The notes under the pieces were generated by a model. It had not been told where the DNA came from and searched no databases. It saw only the letters and a program-made list of their open reading frames with translations. The position numbers were made by a program, and so were the translations under genes. From Rhodocollybia butyracea (Eukaryota > Basidiomycota > Agaricomycetes > Agaricales > Omphalotaceae), in NCBI GenBank assembly GCA_015501585.1, contig JADNRY010000132.1, positions 107,238 to 171,237 of the forward strand: a DNA stretch of 64,000 bases, written 5' to 3'. Numbering within the stretch: the stretch's first letter is position 1; each line of letters opens with the position of its first letter. Shown one piece after another: positions 48,295 through 60,724 of the stretch.

Positions 48295-50490
48295 CAGAGA
48301 TAGATGGTGGAAAGTAGGGAACCAGAAAATGACTCCAGAGGAGGTTTAAATTCATGTGTCGAATTCCCACGTTCGTCCAGTCAGGATTTCGTACTGGAAT
48401 AAGAAAAGAGCTCAAATTTCTCATCGCCCAGCCCCCGGGGTTAAAAGTTAAGTACTAAAGGCTCAGAAAACTGACTGGTGAGGATCTAGAACGGAAATAC
48501 ACCGTAAGCTTAACTCCACCCCCGGCTCCAAAAAAAAGTCCACTATTTACTCAACAAGTTCAAAGTATACGCTACTCTTCATCGACATCTCACCTCCTAT
48601 CATCAAGTCAGCATTCTTTGTGTAAGAAAAGGAATGATTTATTCAAGTAACTGCACGATCAATCGAACGGGAGGGGCTGGGATAAACTGGAAAGGAGATC
48701 GAAAGCAACGGAAACGAAGGACCTTGATAGGTGGGCTCTTTACTCGGTGATGATAGTGATACTCAGTGTTCTTCTCCAAAAGTCCGAATCGTTATCGATT
48801 ATCCTTATCAGTAGGACCATCGTAAAAGGCAGGGTTAGATTGGTGATAGTCCATCTTCCGAAGAGCAACTTCAGAGTGCAGCACTCAGTCACTGTTCAGT
48901 CCCAAAGTCTTCAAGTTGTAATCACTGGGGGTAATTGAACTGATACTACATGGAATGAAACACACCTTCCATGGCTTCTGTTATCGTTGCTCAAATCAAA
49001 GTGATCACAAATGAGCTCGAATGAGATATCAGGGCTGCTCAAGCTCAATTTTCATTTCACGCGCTCACATCATCGAGGCGTTGATTTGTTGCAATCGTCG
49101 GTTATTTAAGAAAATACTCGGTAATTTTTTGTACGTTGGATTATTATTAAGTTGTCGCTGCAGAACCGGGGCAGTGCTATAGGTACAGCGCGGTAAGAGC
49201 AGCAAGTTCCACAAACAAAATCCAAGATTCAGCGTACCGCGCGGTCCACTACAGCGACAGTCCCTTATAAATGTTATCAGTTGCTGAATTTTCTTTTACA
49301 CAACTGCGGGAGTTTGACACCACTTCCCGTGACCATAATAATCCGCGTAGGTAAGGCTTAAGCCTTGTTCTTACGATACAGCCTTGTATCCATTGTTACA
49401 GCCAGTATACTTAAATCCAGTGAGGAGCAACAAATCAGGAAGCAAACGTGCCTAAATCCCCTTAAATGACTTGAGCTCGGACCCTTCATTGAGAAGAAGG
49501 TTCCTGAATGCCGTCGAGAGGAGAAAAAAGAAGGTCGATGGGTGCCGGGTGGAAAGTTCATGGTAAGAAATACAAGGTCGACGTCCATATGTACATTCCG
49601 ACATTGCTATCACTGTACCAAGAGATAGGCGTACGTGAATAATATTAAGACGAGGCTGAAATGGCCTCTGTACTTTCGGGCCGATTGCCACATTCGTTGA
49701 ATCAATTCGAGCTCTCCTGTGAGCTTCCGTCTTTAAACTCGATAATCTTCGTAAACGTTACGCCCGGATGTTAAGGTTAAAGCTGAAGTCGTGCGGCTCT
49801 GATTTATAAGCGGAGGAAGGGGTTGTTAATATAGGAAGGATTACCGTCCATGAGTAAGAGACATCACGGACGAAAGCGTTGAGGAGCGCCGAAAATTTCT
49901 TCGATGCTGGATATAGAGGTTAAGCAGTTCTTCAGGACAAGATAGTAATTTGAGATCAGGAGTGTTTTAGGCACAAACGATCCACAGATGAGCAAAGAGG
50001 TTGAAAGATATCTCCTGGGACCGAGAACCAGCGCAATGGAAAAACCTGACCGTGAAGGATGGAAGAAAGAAAGAAAGAAACCGGGCGGGCGGCCTAAAAA
50101 GAAACAGCTGGTACACGAATGGGAGTGGCCAAATCCAGTTCTTATCGCGCAGCATCGTCCCACCTACTTGTCATCCAAGAGCTCTCTAAAGGACCCTGGT
50201 CACTGACGTTGCTCGGTAAACTGTACAATTGCATGATTGTCTTTAGGATCGCCGATTGAAGTGCGTAGATACAAGAAAAGTATCGCAATATGTAGTAGCT
50301 TTCACATCTCATATTTTGGGCCATTCTTTTTGAGAAACGTGAACGAAGACGAAGGACAACTTGCAGTTGCAGACATTAGCAATTGGTACTGTCCAAAATG
50401 ACGCTACGAAGAGAGAGAGAGAGAGTAGAGCTTGGTCATTCACCATTCATTAGATACGTTAAACACCAAGCGTATGGTCCTACAGTATTC
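48295..50490. other. 2.2 kb intergenic region
   Basis: This holds the enolase promoter and the 3' end of NOG2. Only short chance frames are seen. An inverted pair TGTCGCTG/CAGCGACA lies at about 49154 and 49245 around a GC-richer core, and a (GA)n run lies at about 50411-50427. Confidence 0.45.
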
Positions 50491-52832
50491 TCATTTCCGT
50501 CTCGGTCTTTTACCGGTAGGTAAAGTCTTCATGTGTGCAGCTTTGCTACGGTTCTTGTTTTTGACATTGGCGTTCGAATAGAAGTTGGTAGCCTTGCGCT
50601 GTGTTTGTAAGAGGTTGAGATAAGACAAATGAAAGTGCAAAAATGAACGAACAGACCTTGTTGGTGCTCATACGAGGTTCTTTGCTCGGCGCTTGTTCTT
50701 GTTCTTCTGCATCACCTTCGTCTTCATTCTCGTTGGCGTCGTCCGCGGTAACTGAGATTGGGTTAAGTGCAATGTGCAAATGAATTGAGTAGGGCATACC
50801 ATGCTCATCGTCATTGTGCTTGATCCCCTCAAACACGTCATTCCATGTTAACTCTTTATCCTCTTTATCCTCATTTCTATCAGCACCTTCCTCTTCCGCT
50901 TCATCGTCTGAACCATCAGGATTCTCATCATCCACGCTCTCTCCCGCGAATTCCATTTCAAGAGGTTGGATATCCTCCGCCAAGAACGTATTTTTCTGCA
51001 TGATGGATCCCAAATTTTGCCGGACTCCAGGAACACTTCCCACTTCTTCCTCTTCCGCAACCGCCTTACCCTTGGGGTCATTCGCTTTCGCCTTGACCCT
51101 CTTCGCTTTCTCCTCTGCCTTATTCAAGGCATGCGGACGTTCGGGCGGAGGCACAAAAAACGGTATTCGTCCCCTCACCCAATCACTGAGAATAATTTTG
51201 GCGACCGAATCCATGTCTGGTTCTCCATGTTTCAACAAACGACCTTTCATCCGAGCGAGTGTATCGAGTAAGACTTCGGGCTCCCAAGATTGTGTTGGGT
51301 CGTCTGGGTTGGGAAGGGGGATGCCGTACGTACGTGAGATGTAGAGTGGTTTGACGCGGGTCATGAGGGTGGGAATGTGGTCGGAGGGTGTAGAAAGCGC
51401 TTCAACGCGGACGACGCCTTTGAGGACCGTAGAAGTTTGGGTATCATGTGCTGAGGTTGGAACAATTCCAGGGCAGTCGATAAGGTATATCCGACGGGTG
51501 AGGGTGATGTATTGCCAGACCTGGTTGGGTATTAGACTTGAGGATTGAAGAAGAATTTTTACGAACCTTAGTTTCTCCTGGTACTGGAGCAACGCGGCAA
51601 ACTTTACCACTTTTGAGGGTGTTGATTACGCTGCTTTTCCCGACGTTAGGGTACCCAACGAAACCAACGGAAATTTGTTTCTTGTCCGAGTGTAGTTGTG
51701 AAAACTGTCGGAGTAGCTGGATGAGAGAACCTTTTCCAAAGGAATGATTTGGCGACGCGTGGAATGCGATGGTGGGGTATCGCGGGGTGAGATGTTGAAT
51801 GTAACGGGCCTAGCACGACAATTAGTTGCGAGATTGGATCAAGCGAGGAGATATACTCACAGTGACCCAGTTGGGCACCAGATCGCACTTGTTGATAACA
51901 AGCACTACCTGCTTGTGCGCCTTTTCTTTTTTAATATATTCTAGTACAGATTCACAGAGAGTACCCATTGGATCTCTGGCGTCTAGGATGTGCAGAATGA
52001 CATCGGATGAGTCTATAACCTTGTACAGTTCACCATAGATACGTCGGGACGTTCCTTTGGCGTAGATGGGTTCGTTGTAGTCGGCATGTGTTTGAGGCTC
52101 GATGATAGAAGACGCGAGAGGCTCTAGAATGATTTCAGTAGTGAGATAAAGGAGTAGAATGTATATCCACACCTATAGCATGCCCAGCTGCTGTTGCTGC
52201 TACCTCTGCTTCCTCTGCGGCTGCTGCACCAAATTTGCTCAGTTCTTCGAAGTCACCAGCATCGATTCTCGGTCGCTTCCGTTGAGCTTTAGGTCCAAAT
52301 GTATCAGAGAATGGTTCTGTTTCTACAATATGGGAACGCTAAAATTTTTTTAGAAACACACGATGTCAAAGAGATTGTAGTAACCTTTTGAGTATGAGGA
52401 TTAGCGGCATCGTCTAGCAAAGCCATAGGGAGCTTGTTCCGGCGTAACAGCACCGAATAAGGATCATCTTTCTTTGTTTCCAGACTTGTACGGAAATGAT
52501 CCAGAGCTTTCTGAGAGATGACTCTCGTATTGCCTGGTTATTTCGTTCAGATTGGAACCATTTCTATATTATTTGTACGCACCAAACCATCTTCGGTCAG
52601 GCTGTACTCTTCCAGGCTTTGTCTCGTCTTCGCCTTTTTGGAACGCAGCAGCCTGGATAATCTTTCCATCCTTGTCCCGGATAGGTTTGCCTCCATTGAG
52701 CATTTTGAGCCGAGATGCTTGCTTTGCATTGCGGTAGAAGTTTTCTCCTTTGACTCTTTTGAGAGAAATGGTGGAAGAAGACGTCGATGAACGTGTTTTG
52801 GAAGAATCTCCAGATTTTTTTGAAGGAGCCAT
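50491..52832 (-). CDS. NOG2: Nucleolar GTPase NOG2/NUG2 (ribosome biogenesis)
   Basis: Start ATG 52832 ([16 protein letters not shown]). The N-terminus matches the NGP1NT domain ([20 protein letters not shown]). The circularly permuted GTPase follows with G4 NKCDLVP (about 51885) before G1 GYPNVGKSS (about 51650) and G3 DCPG (about 51475), as in YlqF/NOG proteins. The C-terminus is Glu/Asp-rich, then a basic tail ([15 protein letters not shown]) ends at 50491. In yeast Nog2 drives a late nuclear step of 60S subunit maturation before export. An in-frame ATG at 52847 was not found (TTG there), so 52832 is preferred. The gene is divergent from KOG1 with a 118 bp gap. Confidence 0.93.
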
Positions 52833-52950
52833 GGTACGGCAAGACAAGCCTGAGCGCTAAGATAATAATATGAATCATGATTGGCGTCTATCATCCGCAC
52901 GTGGCTTAGGAACCCTAGGAACCCACAATCTTTCCGTTTGCCTTCATGGG
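52833..52950. promoter_or_regulatory. Compact bidirectional promoter NOG2/KOG1
   Basis: Only 118 bp separate the two start codons. No TATA box is evident, and short pyrimidine-rich patches lie near the KOG1 start. The intergenic length implies shared promoter elements and overlapping or very short 5' UTRs. Confidence 0.6.
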
Positions 52951-55900
52951 ATGTACGAACAGCATCTGATTCCAAGAAACGGTCCAAGATTCGCCACAGG
53001 TATCTACAACACTCTCTTAGTACAACTAATTCTGAACTTCTAAATCTACAGGCGCTGGTCCATGGCATAGAGACGGTTCTCCAGATTCTGACACAGAACG
53101 GGATTTTAGCTCTCGCTCTAGAACTCGTTCAGTTGGTCGTGAACAGTCACATAGTCCAGCTACAGAAGGTGATACTCACCGTGGCCCTGCGTCTATCCAT
53201 AGCTCTTTGGATTCAGCTCCAATTTCTTATTGGTCTGCCAAACGACATTCTTCCTGCGGAAACCCTTCTCCTGCACCCCCATGGTCTGTGAAACCAACTT
53301 CGTGGCGACATATCTCTCCTTTGCCCAACAAACTGAAAACTGCCAATGCTGCATTAGTTCTCTGTTTGAATATCGAAGTTGATCCTCCAGATGTCGTCAA
53401 AACATCTCCCTGCGCTGTATACGAATGTTGGGTTGATCCACGCTCGATGCCTTCGTACAAGGCTCTCGAGAGCATCGGTGCAAATTTGAAACATCAATTC
53501 GAGAACCTTAGTCTGAAAATCCAGTACAAACCAATATTGGATCCGTCTTTTGAAGACTTGCGCAAAGCTTGTCAGCAATTACGGAAGCAGGCCAGGGACG
53601 ACGCCGTTCTTTTCCACTACAACGGTCATGGTGTTCCAAGGCCCACGTTGAGCGGAGAGTTGTGGTGTTTTAACCGGACTTACACGCAGTACATTCCCGT
53701 TTCTTTGCAAGAGATACAGAACTGGTTAGGTTCCCCAGGAGTGTACATTTGGGACTGTTCCGCTGCTGGACATCTCTTGCACAACTTCAACGAGTTTGCC
53801 AAGCGGCGGGATGAAGATATCAGACGTAAACATGGTGGACAGTTTCCCGAGGGAATGCTTCCGTTTACGCAAAGCCTTCAGCTTGCCGCTTGTCAGGCCC
53901 ACGAAACTCTTCCTACGTGCCCCGACCTCCCTGCCGATGTCTTTACCTCTTGTCTGACCTCTCCCATCGATATTGCTATCCGACACCATATGATCCTCAA
54001 TGACATGCCCCTAGATGGTGCCGCCCATATGCCTGGAGACCTAAAGGACCGTCGTACGCCTCTTGGGGAACTTAACTGGATCTTTACCGCCATCACAGAC
54101 ACAATCGCATGGACTACCTTCACTCCCGAGATGTTCGCTCGGTTATACCGTAGCGACTTGCTCATCGCTTCATTATTCCGAAACTTTCTTCTTGCGGAAC
54201 GGTTAATGAAGGGCTACAACTGTACTCCGCATACTTCTCCTCCTCTTCCCGCCACAAATACCCATCCGTTATGGGCGACATGGGACCTCGCTCTGGATGC
54301 TTGTATCAAGCAGCTTCCCGAGATGCTTGCCTCGAATGAACTTCAGCAACAACAACAGCAGAACCCAGATCTACCCAAAACCCCGCCATATACATATGTA
54401 CCAAGTCGTTTCTTCTCGGATCAGTTGACAGCATTTGAGGTCTGGATTTCGCGAGGAGGTTCTGCCCTTACTCGACGAGGACCTCTGTCCCTACCTTCAG
54501 GTACCGCATACGAGACTGCTTTATCGTCAGCTCAAAGCTCTCCTCTCTCCTCTAATCTTACATCCTGGTCTTCTACCCCTCATCTTGTGCCCCGAAAACC
54601 TCCTACCCAACTCCCAATCGTCCTACAAGTCCTTCTTTCTCAGCCGCATCGTCTAAAAGCTCTCATCCTACTTTCACAATTTGTCGATCTAGGACCTTGG
54701 GCTGTCGATCTTGTTTTGACGATTGGAATATTTCCGTACATCTCCAAGCTATTACAAGCCCCAGGGCTTGATTTAAGACCTGTGCTCATATTCATCTGGG
54801 CCCGTATTCTAGCCGTAGATCCCAGCGTGCAGGTCGATCTTTACAATAACGCGCAAGGGTACAAATATTTCTCCAAGATCCTCACTTCCAGCGATGAGCA
54901 ACACGCTTTGCCCAATACCTCTGAACACTTTGCGATGTGCACGTTTATCCTTGCATCCCTTGCTCGCGACTTCCCTAAAGGCCAACAGGCATGTTGGGAA
55001 GAAGGCGTTTTTGATGCCTGCTTTAATCTACTTGACGAAGCGGATTTTCTACTAAGGCAATGGAGTTGTCTCTGTATAGCCCAGATGTGGTGCGGATTCG
55101 ATCAAGGGAAGATGCTTGGCGTAAGCAAAGGTACTCAGGAAAAGCTTCTCACTTTGATGTCGGATGATTCTGCTGAAGTGCGGTGCGCTGCTCTGTACGC
55201 TCTTGGTACATTCATGGGTGCAACTGGGTCGAAGCAGGAGACTGAAGGGGCCAGAGAAGGCGGAGGGTCTGGGGGCATGTATGACCGAGACGAAAGGACG
55301 CATTTCCGGATGGAAGTCGCTGTGGTCACCGGTGCTACACTTGTCGTGAGGGAAGATGCAAGTCCCATGTGCAGGAAGGAGCTGGTTGTTCTCGTCAGTT
55401 GTCTCGTGAAAGAGTGGCGGGGATATTTTGTGGTATGCGCTTGGATTTACTGGGAGGAAGAACGAAAGCGTCGACATGCGGCGATATATCCCTATGTGTC
55501 GACCAACAAGGACGAGGTCTCTGAACAAGCTGTCCGAGAGTGGTTGGATGGCATACAGGACGATAGTTTACGCGAAGAGTCCCGCGTTTTGCTTTCATCA
55601 TTCTATACCATTTTCGTAGTTCTACTGGATCTTTCCGTGGATCCTTACAACGAGGTCGCGACGCATGCCCAGACGGTGGTGGACTACATCATGGCCTTGT
55701 TGTTGGAGTCACCCTTCACCAAACTCGACGAAACTAGTCTGGGGAGCCCACCACCAGTTCCTTCGAATTACACCAACCCCGAAGCCCGCCATGATCGCGA
55801 TACACGATCTCGCATGAGCCCTGCGTCCCTCCGATCCTCACCATTGATGTTCCATCCTACAGTTGTACCTCCTCCCTCCCCAAGGAACGGTTCTATCCGA

Positions 55901-58157
55901 AATGATGTCCCCATACGCCCCAGTTTGTCACGCGCAGACACTATGACGAATACCCTTTCGAACACTGTATCAAATACAGTGAAACGTACCTCGTCGTTTG
56001 CCTATGCGTTAAAGAACCTCGCTGGTGGAATTACCTTTCCACCTACAGAAGATGCGCAGACTGCATCTCCTACATCATCTGTACACAGCTACCACCCGAA
56101 CGGAATCCAGCTTCACTCTAATGATCCATCCGAACTAGCGGAGGCATCCCGGCCTCCCTCACCTACTTTCAACGTCGCCCAATATTCTTCGCCATACTCA
56201 CGTCCAGGTACTCCGAGTGATGGGTATTCGCCTCACCCCTCGCGTTCGCGTTCACCCTCATTACAACATGAACACGGCCCACAGCCGAATGATTTCCGCC
56301 CTTGCGATGTAATGGAAGCCTTGATGGAGGAGGATATGGAGCGCCTACGCGCACGGAAGAGGTACAAGCGAGGTATGAACGGATATTCGCACCCGTATCG
56401 TGACGGTCACTATGGTACCGTTCCGAGTCCAAGCAACAGCACCTTCTCCGTGGATTCGTCGAATAGTAGCGTCATCCTGGGTCTGGGAACGGGGATAGGC
56501 ATTCGCGATGTGTTGCCTTTGAAAAGTACTTTCTTTGATTGGTGCTCGGAGTATTTTACTGAACCTCAGATGAGGGTGAGTTTGTTCCATTTTTTTCTTT
56601 TCTCAGAGTTCCGACACGTCTTGTAGCAAGCGGAGGCGGACGAACCTGGTAGTGTTCAATACAACTATCAGATTTGGAGACAACAGCGTAACGAGAAGGT
56701 TGACACTGAGACGAGATCGCAGGCTGAAGTTGCTTGTACGTTTACTCATTTTCTGATGGATGCCGAGCGTTATATTGACCTCTTACTGCAGCGGATCGAC
56801 GGTGGGACAGGGCAGTAGCACATTTCCAAGGACCGGCGTATCCACTCAACCTAGCTTTCCACTCGTATGATCAACATCTGGTGGCCTCGAACGATACCGA
56901 CATCGTCACGTTAGTCCTCACTATTGCCGTTACAAACTGGTCGATTAAAGTTTTACTAATGTAGTGTCTGGGACTGGACTCGCAAGAAACGCTTACGCTC
57001 ATTCCGCAATGGCAATCCAAAAGGAACTAGTATAACGTCCCTTCATATCATTAACCAGAACGTCGGTGGGATCATTACCACAGGTTCAGGTGAGTCACCT
57101 TCCAGGATAACCAAGCTCGGTTTACAAATGTTTGTCCAGCCGATGGTGTTGTTCGTCTGTACCGAAATTACGATCCTTCCCTTGATCCTGGTCCAGTGCA
57201 AATGGTCAGTTCCTTCCGAGGTCTGAACGAAATCGTGCCAATGCGCCATGGCTCCGGAGTTATCATGGACTGGAAGCAGTCTACAGGGATCCTGTTGGTG
57301 GGAGGGGACTCAAAGTCAATCAAGACATGGGACGCACAGACTGAGATACAAGGATTAGTGGGTTTCGGTCTTTCATTCGATATTTGAGCTGACGGATGGA
57401 AACTAGGATCTCGATACTGCGTCTGAAGCACCTGTGACTTCGATTGCCTCGGATCCTGGCATGACACAGATATTTATCGCTGGATTCGGTGACGGATGGC
57501 TGAAAGTATTTGATCGTCGCCTTGAAGAAGACGAAGCTATCGTTCAAACATACCGGGGGCATGGGTCTTGGGTTCAGAATGTGAAGCCTCATCCGACCGC
57601 GACATATCAGTTTTTGTCTGCGAGGTGAGTTTTCTAGTGGCTCTTTGTGGCCGAAGCTTGAACCTTGTGCAGCGTCGAGGGTGAAGTTAAATTATGGGAC
57701 TTGCGTGGACGAACCGACCAGGCTGTTACGACATGGAACCTTATGCAAGACGTTGGACTTTCTGCGTTTGACGTTCATAACACTGCTGAGGTGTTTGCGG
57801 GGTAAGCTACAACCCAATACTGTTGTATGATGCCCAATTCATTTTTTTCGCAGTTCTTCGGCTATAACAAATTCTCGATATATCTCACAACGTCTATGTT
57901 TCCGGTCGCTGGCAGCTGGACATGACCTGCCTTTGTCACAAGATAACATATCTTCCGGACTTATTGGTATACCAACCAAGATAAACCCATCTCCATACAT
58001 TCCGCGTGCGACGTCCTTTGTTTTCCATCCTACGGAGATGTTGTGTGGTGTCGGAGAGGGCGATGGTACAAGTGAGTGTTTCCTTCTTGCTTGTTCTGAA
58101 CTGGACGTTGATTACTTTATACAACTAGTTCGCATTATTGGCTGTAATCTTGCTTGA
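52951..58157 (+). CDS. KOG1: Raptor/KOG1, scaffold subunit of TORC1
   Basis: ATG 52951 (MYEQHLIPRNGPRFATG) begins a 49-nt exon. After an intron (53000-53051) a single exon of about 3.5 kb runs to 56575. It starts with the Raptor N-terminal conserved, caspase-like domain (LVLCLNIEVDPPDV; FHYNGHGVPRPTLSGELW; VYIWDCSAAGHLL) and continues as HEAT repeats (LRQWSCLCIAQMW; ALYALGTFMG). A disordered Ser/Pro-rich linker follows. Later exons give WD40 blades (LNLAFHSYDQHLVASNDTD; IKTWDAQTEIQG; GEVKLWDLRG), ending IRIIGCNLA at 58157. Raptor recruits TOR substrates in nutrient-sensing TORC1 at the vacuole. The length of about 1,600 aa matches fungal Kog1. No lesions were seen across the long exon. Confidence 0.94.
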
Positions 58158-58488
58158 GAGTAGAGCACACTATGGAATATTAATCGTCTATGTTATATAT
58201 AAGAACTTTGTATGCACATTAGTTAAATAACTGTAATATTTTCTCCTCATTCTAATTTACTCTGCTTAATCTACGAAACGGAGCTTGCGGACCGAATGTG
58301 CGCGAGTCGAGCGAGTGTAACGCCCAAGACGCTTTTTAACCACCAATCAGTCTTATCTGTACTCCATCCACGCCTCTGTACTTTCTTATTTCTCTTCTTC
58401 CAAGATGGGGAGACTAAATACGGAAGAAGAAGTAAGCCGTTTGGTGACAAATTATTCGCAATTTATCGATTCTTTCATTCGCAGCTAG
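58158..58488. other. Intergenic between KOG1 and zinc-finger gene
   Basis: About 330 bp. An alternative upstream ATG at 58405 opens only a short frame that does not join the zinc-finger frame. Confidence 0.4.
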
Positions 58489-59882
58489 ATGACAAGAAGG
58501 AAACGACAACAGCCAAGAGGAAATCGGCGGCCAAGAAGAGTATTAGTACTTGCAGTCTGGCCATGCCAAATCGATGGGTGCACGAAGCAGTTTGCGCGAG
58601 AAGCTGATTTGAAGCGGCACCAGAGGACGACGAAGTTACATTCCATGGCAGGATAGTGAGTACTTCCACGGTTTCTTCTGCGGAACTTCTTTTTCATGCA
58701 AGTTTACAGTTCTTGTCCTCAATGCGAAGCAACTTTTACTAGGGTAAGCCTGGCAATATCCAATTCCACACCGCTCAATCCGTGACATTCAAACAGACAG
58801 ACGCTCTGAAACGGCACCAGAAGTCAAGGTGTGCTTTATTTTCACGATCTTCGAGCTTTATCTCAAACATTGTCAATTAGGCATAACGGAGCTGGATTTG
58901 ACGAACTCGAAGATTTTGCTCAGTCTTCGCAAGACAGTGGCGCCACAATAGCTTCTTCATCTAAACAGATGCTGGTCATCCCTGAAATAGTACAGGGAAG
59001 ACCTAGCGCATCTGGACCCGCCACTGGCGTTTCCAGCTATTATCGGCCTGACGATTCCCCTCGTGCGTATCTCGCTTCATTTCGGACCCATTGGTCTTAT
59101 TATAACTTTGCCGTAGCTCATGTCGCATCTACACGCACTGTAGCAGGCTCAAATGGAAATCAAACTGCGTACATGTACACTTCCTCGTTCTCCTCTGCAG
59201 GAGCCTCCACTTCTCTCCACCAAGGTGCCACTTCTCCATTATCTTCCTCCGCTCACCCCGAGGATGATCTACACTCTTCACCGTCCACATCCAGCTCCCA
59301 TTCGCACCAAAATTGACACCGAAGAACTACATTCTCCCTCTTCACACTTATCTCCCGCCCAACCCACGCAGATACCTGCACCGATACCCCCATTACCACC
59401 TCCTGTGCAACTCGAACGTCTACTTCTGGAAGCGGAAGCTGCTCGGACTGCAGAATTGAGTTCGTCAGAGGATCACTGCTCACAGGAAAGTTTTCCCGTC
59501 GTCAACGTAATAAAGCGGCAGTGGAGCTTGTCCCTGCAGGCGGAACTACAAGCGACGGAGATCATAGTCAGGACTCGGCCTCTTCGTCAATCGCAAATGA
59601 CGAATCTCCCGCTTCCGTAGACAACCTTCACGATCACGAATATGGGTTGCACATGACGCGTCCTGAGCCCATGGAATCCATCCTGACTGAAAATGGAGAG
59701 CCAATGCTGAACCCTGGTAAAACATGCACAGTTGTCATATTTTCCAGCATACTAATCGTCTATCTCATGTAGCGGAGCTTTTGACCCAGGTCGGTTGGGG
59801 TGCTGTCTTCGACGGTCCTGACTCAGTGTCAGACGATGCGAGGTCTACATCCTCGCATGAATCTTCCCCAGATCCCTCGTAG
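58489..59882 (+). CDS. C2H2 zinc-finger transcription-factor-like protein
   Basis: ATG 58489 opens a basic N-terminus (MTRRKRQQPRGNRRPRRV). Two C2H2 fingers follow: CQIDGCTKQFAREADLKRHQ...H (C-X4-C-X12-H-X6-H) and, after a short intron, CPQCEATFTR with TDALKRHQKSRH (C-X2-C-X12-H-X4-H). The rest is Ser/Pro-rich and probably disordered, with an HWSYYNF patch. The final exon ends EVF-like AVFDGPDSVSDDARS at TAG 59880-59882. Between about 59150 and 59520 the best protein-like reading switches frame twice and one frame has TGA at 59314. I could not decide between introns and damage. DNA binding as a regulator is inferred from the fingers. Confidence 0.65.
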
Positions 59883-60724
59883 ATTTGATACTGTCCCTGC
59901 TGATACTTTGCCTTCGTTCACTTTTCGTTTTTCATCCATCATTTGAATCCAAATCGTACTATACACCTTCAATTTGCATCTGGCACTATTCATCACCCAA
60001 ATCCAACTCATTCTGCATGCTCGTCGAGTTCATTCAGACACCTTGCTGCTATATATGATATTATCTTTATGTTTCCCTCGCCTTCGTTCTTCCCTCACTC
60101 TCATCATGTTCTGTTCACCACATTTTTCGATTTCGATCTCGATTCGGTCCTCTGCCAAGAGTTACTATAATTGTAAGTGACCTCTTCGAATACGCCTTTG
60201 GTCTTTCGCTGACTTGATTACTTGGTTTTCTACGTTTCAGCCGCCGAATAATTCACCATCTAATCCTAATCGATTCCTCGAACTCCTACTTTGTATTTTA
60301 GCCTCGAAACCTCGAATTCAAGATACTTCTCAAAGACTATGACAAAGACGACAAGAAGCAAAAGCTGTTGCCTTGCCAATTCATGTATCATATTGCATAG
60401 GATCTAAATAACACACCCTCCCCAATCAGCTGTAGTTTGTTCGTACTATCGGTGTTGAGGAGAGTTCACTTCAAGGAATAGGAATTTTTCAAATCTGATT
60501 TTACCAATGTTTTTCTTGGGCCGAAAGCTTCTACCACGAATCTCTGAGGTAGCTTTATCATGAGATGCTTTCATCAGGCGGAGACCGAGCAGCCCCTGTC
60601 ACTTGCTGTCCCGAAGAAGTTATACCGACTACCGAGAAGCTTTAGCCGAATCCTAATTTTCCGACTACCGAAAAATAAGAAAGTATAAGAAGGAGACTTA
60701 CAACCTCCTTCTTCCATAGTCAAC
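59883..60724. other. Intergenic, nothing supported
   Basis: 840 bp of 3' flank and promoter. Only short frames without features are present. Confidence 0.5.

Noticed and set aside
49154..49252. tRNA or small structured RNA
   Set aside because: An inverted pair is present but there are no tRNA A/B boxes and no cloverleaf pairing.
50814..51344. 176-codon open frame on the + strand
   Set aside because: It is the complement of the Glu/Asp-rich coding tail of NOG2, which mechanically yields long Ser/Phe-rich open frames.
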